From Bacteroidales bacterium (GTDB lineage: Bacteria > Bacteroidota > Bacteroidia > Bacteroidales > WCHB1-69): a stretch of DNA of 64,000 nucleotides. Location of the stretch: assembly GCA_017535665.1 (NCBI GenBank), contig JAFXTS010000003.1, positions 62,001 to 126,000 of the forward strand, written 5' to 3'. Shown in pieces: positions 59,435 to 64,000 of the stretch; position 1 is the stretch's first letter; every line of letters starts with the position of its first letter. The notes under the pieces were generated by a model. That model did not search any database. It worked only from the letters and a program-made list of their open reading frames with translations, and was not told the DNA's origin. The position numbers and the translations under genes are program-made.

Positions 59435-60460
59435 ATGAGTGATAAGTTATTGCAAATTTCCGGCTCTCCGCACGTGCATGGTGAAGAGTCTGTGAAGAAA
59501 ATCATGTGGTCGGTGGTCATCGCGTTGCTGCCGGCTTTCTTGGTCTCGGTTTACTATTTCGGCATTCCGGTCATCATCCTCACGCTGGTTTCTGTCGGGT
59601 GCTGTATGTTGTTCGAGTGGCTGATTGTCAAGTTCCTGATGAAGCAGGAGTCCACTATCATGGACGGCTCTGCGGTCATCACGGGTATGCTGGTGGCCTT
59701 CAATGTGCCGGCCAACCTTCCCATCTGGATGCTGATTGTCGGTGACTTGGTCGCTATCGGCATTGCCAAGATGGCATTCGGCGGATTGGGCAAGAACCTT
59801 TTCAACCCGGCCATCACGGCGCGTGTGTTCCTGCTGATCTCGTTCCCGACGGCCATGACCAGCTGGCCGGTTCCGCGCCAGGGAGCCCGTGCATTTGCCG
59901 ATGCAGTCACCGGTCCCACGCCACTCGGCGTCATTAAGGAGGGCGTGAAGAGCAACCCCCATGCCATGGATTCGCTGATGCACAGCACGCAGACGCTCAG
60001 CGACAGCACGACGGCGACTATGCCTAACGGTTTCGACTACCTGGTCGGTCAGATGGGCGGCAGCTTCGGTGAGGTTTCGGCCATCGCCCTGCTGCTCGGT
60101 GCTATCTTCCTGCTGGTGCGCCGCGTCATCAGCTGGCATATCCCTGTATCGTTCCTGCTCACCGCCTTCGTCTTCGCAGGCATCTTCTGGCTCGTCGATC
60201 CCACCCATTATGCTACTCCGTGGTTCCACCTGCTCACCGGCGGTATGATTCTCGGCGCCTGCTTCATGGCTACCGATATGGTCACCTCACCCACCTCCAA
60301 GTGGGGCATGATCGTGTTCGGTGTGGGATGCGGTCTTATCACCATGATCATCCGTCTCTGGGGCGCCTATCCGGAAGGAGTCTCCTTCTCCATCCTCATC
60401 ATGAACGCCCTCGTTCCGTTGATCGACAAGGCCTTCAAGCCGAAGCGTTTCGCCCATTAA
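59435..60460 (+). CDS. rnfD: Rnf electron transport subunit RnfD
   Basis: 341-residue membrane subunit of the ferredoxin:NAD ion-pumping complex, RnfD/NqrB family, about nine to ten membrane segments. The covalent FMN site is the Thr in TGPTPLG (T162). Other family motifs: GLGKNLFNPA and ATDMVTSP. It is the first gene of the cluster here. Confidence 0.93.
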   Translation: MSDKLLQISGSPHVHGEESVKKIMWSVVIALLPAFLVSVYYFGIPVIILTLVSVGCCMLFEWLIVKFLMKQESTIMDGSAVITGMLVAFNVPANLPIWMLIVGDLVAIGIAKMAFGGLGKNLFNPAITARVFLLISFPTAMTSWPVPRQGARAFADAVTGPTPLGVIKEGVKSNPHAMDSLMHSTQTLSDSTTATMPNGFDYLVGQMGGSFGEVSAIALLLGAIFLLVRRVISWHIPVSFLLTAFVFAGIFWLVDPTHYATPWFHLLTGGMILGACFMATDMVTSPTSKWGMIVFGVGCGLITMIIRLWGAYPEGVSFSILIMNALVPLIDKAFKPKRFAH

Positions 60461-60499
60461 TTATCAAGAAATTTTCTCAACTAATAAATATATATAGTA

Positions 60500-61111
60500 A
60501 TGAGTAAAAAAACATCCACCCTTCCCAATATGCTGTTGGCCCTCGTGGTCATCGCTGTGGTGGCCGCCGGCGCACTGGCCGCTGTCTATGCGCTGACCAA
60601 GGATCCCATTGAAAAGGAACAGCAGCGGGTTCGTCAAGAAGCCATCCAGAAAGTGCTGCCCAACTTCAAGGGAGAAATCAAACCCGAGAGCATCCTCGCT
60701 TTCCAAGGTGACAAACAGGAAATTACGGTCAATCTGGCTTACAACGCCGACGGTTCGCTTTTCGGCGCAGCTGTTGAGACCTACACCGACAAGGCTTTCG
60801 ATGGCAGGTTCACCATCATGGTGGGCTTCGATGCAGAGGGCAACACCATCGGCACCTCCGTCATCAAGGCTTCCGAAACCCCCGGTCTGGGCGACAAGAT
60901 CAAGACTGACGAGTTTGCCGGACAGTTCAAAAACAAGGACAAGAAAATCAATCCTAAGGCCAGCCAATTTGCCCTCAAGGTTGTCAAGGATGGCGGCGAG
61001 GTGGATGCCATCACGGCGGCCACCATCTCCTCACGCGCCTTCTGCGACGCTGTGAACCGCGCTGCCAAAGGTTATGACGAAGTCCTTAAAAAGAAAGGAG
61101 TTACAAAATGA
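60500..61111 (+). CDS. rnfG: Rnf electron transport subunit RnfG
   Basis: 203 residues: one N-terminal membrane anchor (about 10-30) and a periplasmic FMN-binding domain. The flavin-linking motif reads DAITAATISSRAF, with T175 at the expected FMN threonine. ETPGLGDKI is also conserved. Its stop overlaps rnfE by 4 bases. Confidence 0.92.
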   Translation: MSKKTSTLPNMLLALVVIAVVAAGALAAVYALTKDPIEKEQQRVRQEAIQKVLPNFKGEIKPESILAFQGDKQEITVNLAYNADGSLFGAAVETYTDKAFDGRFTIMVGFDAEGNTIGTSVIKASETPGLGDKIKTDEFAGQFKNKDKKINPKASQFALKVVKDGGEVDAITAATISSRAFCDAVNRAAKGYDEVLKKKGVTK

Positions 61112-61695
61112 AAAAGTTGAAAATCCTCACCAACGGCATTCTGAAGGAGAATCCCACCTTCGTACTCGTGCTCGGTATGTGCCCCACGCTGGGTGTTACC
61201 ACTTCGGCATTCAACGGATTAGGTATGGGTGTGGCCACCATGTTTGTGCTCATCCTCTCCAATATGCTGATTTCCTTGCTTAAGAATTTCATTCCCGACC
61301 GTGTGCGTATCCCCGCGTTTATCGTGGTCATCGCCACCTTCGTCTCCATTGTTGACCTTCTCATCAAAGGTTTCGTTCCCAGCTTGGGCGACAGCCTCGG
61401 GCTCTTCATCCCATTGATTGTGGTGAACTGCATTGTGCTGGGCCGTGCGGAGGCCTTCGCTTCCAAGAACGGCGTGTTCGACTCCATCCTCGACGGTATC
61501 GGTATGGGTGTCGGCTTCACACTGAGTCTTACCCTTATCGGTGCGGTGCGCGAGATACTCGGAAGCGGCGCCATCTTCGGCCACGCTTTTCTGCCCGCCT
61601 CCACCAACATCCTCGTATTTGTCCTCGCCCCCGGCGCGTTCATCGTGCTTGGTCTGCTGATGGCTCTCATTCGTCATATCCAACAACCCAAATAA
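61108..61695 (+). CDS. rnfE: Rnf electron transport subunit RnfE
   Basis: 195-residue integral membrane protein, six segments, with LGMCPTLGVTTSAFNGLGMG and IPLIVVNCIVLGRAEAFA typical of the RnfE/NqrD branch; the cysteines in these motifs bind the buried iron-sulfur site shared with RnfA. Confidence 0.93.
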   Translation: MKKLKILTNGILKENPTFVLVLGMCPTLGVTTSAFNGLGMGVATMFVLILSNMLISLLKNFIPDRVRIPAFIVVIATFVSIVDLLIKGFVPSLGDSLGLFIPLIVVNCIVLGRAEAFASKNGVFDSILDGIGMGVGFTLSLTLIGAVREILGSGAIFGHAFLPASTNILVFVLAPGAFIVLGLLMALIRHIQQPK

Positions 61696-61704
61696 TCGAT
61701 CGCT

Positions 61705-62301
61705 ATGGAATACATTTTAATGCTTATCGCCTGCGTATTTGTCAATAATATTATATTGTCGCAGTTTTTGGGAATCTGTCCCTTCCTGGGCGTTTCCAAT
61801 AAACTTGGCACCGCTCTCGGCATGGGTGTCGCCGTCATCTTTGTTATGACCTTGGCCACGCTGGTCACCTCCCTTATCCATGTGTATGTGCTCGTGCCGA
61901 TGGGGTTGGAGTTCCTGCAGACCATCGCTTTCATCCTGATTATCGCTGCCTTGGTGCAGATGGTGGAGATTATCCTCAAGAAGTCCAGCCCGTCGCTCTA
62001 TCAGGCATTGGGTATTTTCCTTCCCTTGATCACCACCAACTGCGCAGTGCTGGGTGTGGCCATCGGCGTTACCCAGAAGTTCGACATCACTGCCGGTAGC
62101 TATATCCTTGACAGTGTGGTTTATACCGTTTGCTCCGCCATCGGTTTTGCGGTGGCCATCTGCATCTTTGCTGGTCTGCGCGAGCAACTGGAGCTGGTGA
62201 AGGTTCCCAAAGCGATGAAGGGTGTTCCGATTGCCCTCATCACCGCCGGTATCCTCGCCATGGCTTTCATGGGCTTCGCCAACCTGGTGCCCGCGAACTA
62301 A
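61705..62301 (+). CDS. rnfA: Rnf electron transport subunit RnfA
   Basis: 198-residue homologue of RnfE with inverted topology ([32 protein letters not shown]). Completes the D-G-E-A set, starting 9 bases after rnfE. Confidence 0.93.
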   Translation: MEYILMLIACVFVNNIILSQFLGICPFLGVSNKLGTALGMGVAVIFVMTLATLVTSLIHVYVLVPMGLEFLQTIAFILIIAALVQMVEIILKKSSPSLYQALGIFLPLITTNCAVLGVAIGVTQKFDITAGSYILDSVVYTVCSAIGFAVAICIFAGLREQLELVKVPKAMKGVPIALITAGILAMAFMGFANLVPAN

Positions 62302-62342
62302 TTCCACATTTAGTCGGACAAAATTCGATTACAACATCTGAA

Positions 62343-63464
62343 ATGAAAAAAATCTTTTTCTCGATATTGATGACAAGCCTCGCTATCACGGGGCTTTTTG
62401 CACAAAAAAAGGTCAACCCGTTGCCGGTTGACAGCACCTTTGCCTACGGCAAGGAGTACATCATCTATGCGCTTCCGCAGACGGCCTTCCAAGTGAACGT
62501 CACCGTGACACGTTCGCATGAATTTGCGGGTGTCTATTCCCAATACGCTGGTAAGTTGTTGGGACTCAACAATGTCATTTCTTCAGATAATATTTCTTAT
62601 TCTTTGAAAAATGTTGAGATTCAGCCCATCGTGCTACCCGATACCGCTTGTATGTATGCGGTCCAATTGTCAGCTTCGCAGATGAAGGAGGCTTTGGCAC
62701 AGAAGCAAAAATTGGCGGCTGCTGAGTCGGGAATGAGCCAGGAAGCGGTGACCTATAGCGAGCATCCATTAGATATTCCGGAATTTTTCCGCTTTTATTC
62801 TGACCTTGCCTATAAGGAACAGGCTGACAATTATACCGAAACGCAGATCGTAGATGGTGTGGTGCGTCAGGTGCCCGCCCAGAAGATTCAGATGGTGGCT
62901 AAGACCAATGCTCAGCAGGCGCAGGATGCCGCCGATATGATTGGCCATATCCGCGATGACCGTTATGAACTGATGACGGGAGCCAATGAGGTGGCCTATC
63001 CTCAGGCTACATTAGAGATGATGCTCAACCATTTGAACGAGATGGAGAAGAACTATATCGCGCTGTTCACGGGCTTTGTGGTGGATGAGGAGTTGCATTA
63101 CACGGTGGTGGTGACGCCTGACAGCACGACCACGCTGCTTCCGCTCTTTTCAGTTTCATCGGGTACGGGCTTCAACACCCGCCTGTCGGCTAAGCCTGCC
63201 GAGAACTATTATCTGCAGCTGGTGCCCGCCGAGACGGTGGCCTCCGCTGATGCGTTTGCTGTGAGTTGGAGTTGCGCCAAAGGCCATAAGCCGAATACTG
63301 GCTACCGCATCCGCATCCCCCAATCCGCAGAAGTGAACCTGATGAGAGGCAGTGCGTTACTGCAGCCGGTCGGAACCTTCAATGTGTATCAGTTCGGTAA
63401 TATTGAAGTGCTTCCTTTGAATCAGAATCATATTGATATTCAAAAAATTGGAATTATTTATTAG
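62343..63464 (+). CDS. DUF4831 family protein
   Basis: 373-residue exported protein (signal peptide ending near TGLFAQ). The sequence (YGKEYIIYALPQTAFQVNVTV, YSQYAGKLLGL, then EMEKNYIALFTGF) matches DUF4831, a Bacteroidales family of unknown function. A longer frame upstream only overlaps rnfA; the ATG after the rnfA stop is used. It may be co-transcribed with rnf. Confidence 0.82.
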   Translation: MKKIFFSILMTSLAITGLFAQKKVNPLPVDSTFAYGKEYIIYALPQTAFQVNVTVTRSHEFAGVYSQYAGKLLGLNNVISSDNISYSLKNVEIQPIVLPDTACMYAVQLSASQMKEALAQKQKLAAAESGMSQEAVTYSEHPLDIPEFFRFYSDLAYKEQADNYTETQIVDGVVRQVPAQKIQMVAKTNAQQAQDAADMIGHIRDDRYELMTGANEVAYPQATLEMMLNHLNEMEKNYIALFTGFVVDEELHYTVVVTPDSTTTLLPLFSVSSGTGFNTRLSAKPAENYYLQLVPAETVASADAFAVSWSCAKGHKPNTGYRIRIPQSAEVNLMRGSALLQPVGTFNVYQFGNIEVLPLNQNHIDIQKIGIIY

Positions 63465-63467
63465 CGT

Positions 63468-64000
63468 ATGAAAAATTATATAGCTATCCTGTTGGCCACT
63501 GTTTTTGTTGCTGCATTTTCATTGACAGGCTGTAAGAAGAAGGCGGATGATAAGACGCAGACCGAAGAAGAGGTGCGCTCGAAAGTGGAAGCGGCCGCAA
63601 TGAACTATGCCAGAACCGACGAGGCTTTAGGCGCGTACGATAGCATCAAGTTTGTGAGCTACTCTCCCTATTTCAAATCCACGTATTGCGACCTGATGTG
63701 CCAACTGTTGAGCATCCAGCGCGATGAGTTGCAGCCCAAGATCGATTCCGCTATCGAAGTGCGCGACAACGATGCCCTCGTGAGTTTGTCGGCCAACATG
63801 GACAAAATTCAGAATAGTATCGACTATTTCAACAAACAGTCTTACAATAGTTTGAGCACTAAAGTTGACCCGGTCGTCATGTACGAGGCCAAGTGTTACA
63901 GTTATACCGATGGCTACATCGAGGAGTTCATTTATTTCGTCACGAAAGACTGGAAAGTAATCGATTTGGATCCTTTTGACCTCAAGTATTTGGAGCGTTT
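63468..64000 (+). CDS. Lipoprotein, cut by the window edge
   Basis: Open from ATG to the right edge (177 codons). Lipobox SLTGCK (Cys22) followed by Lys/Glu-rich sequence, then a mostly helical region (YARTDEALGAYDSIKF, LSIQRDELQPKIDSAI). It begins 3 bases after the DUF4831 stop. I do not recognise the family; the C-terminus is missing. Confidence 0.75.
   Translation, partial: MKNYIAILLATVFVAAFSLTGCKKKADDKTQTEEEVRSKVEAAAMNYARTDEALGAYDSIKFVSYSPYFKSTYCDLMCQLLSIQRDELQPKIDSAIEVRDNDALVSLSANMDKIQNSIDYFNKQSYNSLSTKVDPVVMYEAKCYSYTDGYIEEFIYFVTKDWKVIDLDPFDLKYLER

Noticed and set aside
62130..62342. Longer start for the DUF4831 protein
   Set aside because: It overlaps rnfA in another frame and would hide an evident signal peptide.

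Overview
The window is a contiguous piece of a Bacteroidota chromosome, most likely from the order Bacteroidales. The evidence is: TAnnTTTG-type promoter boxes, secreted proteins with type IX secretion (T9SS) C-terminal sorting domains, FISUMP, Omp28, DUF6029 and DUF4831 family proteins, an rnf cluster, and many MKK-type lipoproteins. The genus cannot be fixed from the sequence. About 50 protein genes and three tRNA genes are supported. No integrase, transposase, CRISPR array, rRNA gene or replication origin is visible.

Layout. 0-3.8 kb is a decayed, repeat-rich edge with a FISUMP surface protein and a broken DUF1016 nuclease gene. 3.8-8.5 kb holds ftsK, divergent from an exbB-exbD-tonB operon. 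8.7-12.4 kb is one large T9SS protein. 12.5-16.5 kb is a housekeeping run on the minus strand (cyclophilin, pheS, mreC, mreD, tpiA). 16.7-21.3 kb is parE followed by two SGNH hydrolases. 21.4-27.0 kb is a four-gene cassette of unknown function: TIR-transmembrane protein, signal-peptide TPR protein, two-TM/double-RCK/RyR-like protein, and a stand-alone RyR-domain protein. 27-33.9 kb is a minus-strand stretch with a GH5-like lipoprotein, YihY, Omp28, a DUF6029 barrel, TlpA, tRNA-Leu and an outer-membrane barrel. 33.9-38.7 kb contains tRNA-Met, a small membrane protein, fusA, an MBOAT acyltransferase and initiator tRNA. 39-48.2 kb is a plus-strand run with a YbhGFSR-like exporter, a GH20 hexosaminidase, tadA and a SpoU methyltransferase. 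48.2-54.1 kb is a 1967-residue T9SS repeat protein. 54.3-59.3 kb is a minus-strand group (metal/cobalamin-type binding protein, FKBP, lplA, BadF-type kinase, queH, a DUF4595-like lipoprotein). 59.4-64 kb has rnfD-rnfG-rnfE-rnfA, a DUF4831 protein and a lipoprotein cut by the window edge.

How the genes fit together. ExbB/ExbD/TonB would energise outer-membrane transport. The TlpA, DUF6029 and Omp28 genes form a cell-envelope operon with two CxxC proteins. The SGNH pair and the MBOAT protein are the usual parts of an extracytoplasmic O-acylation system but are 15 kb apart. RnfDGEA is the membrane part of an ion-motive ferredoxin:NAD oxidoreductase whose RnfB and RnfC subunits are not beside it. 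The most interesting candidate for an undescribed system is the TIR/TPR/RCK/RyR cassette, which combines a possible NAD-cleaving enzyme, a periplasmic arm and two potential ligand-sensing modules.

A second theme is short interspersed palindromes and simple repeats. Most are intergenic, but two lie in frame inside genes for secreted proteins.
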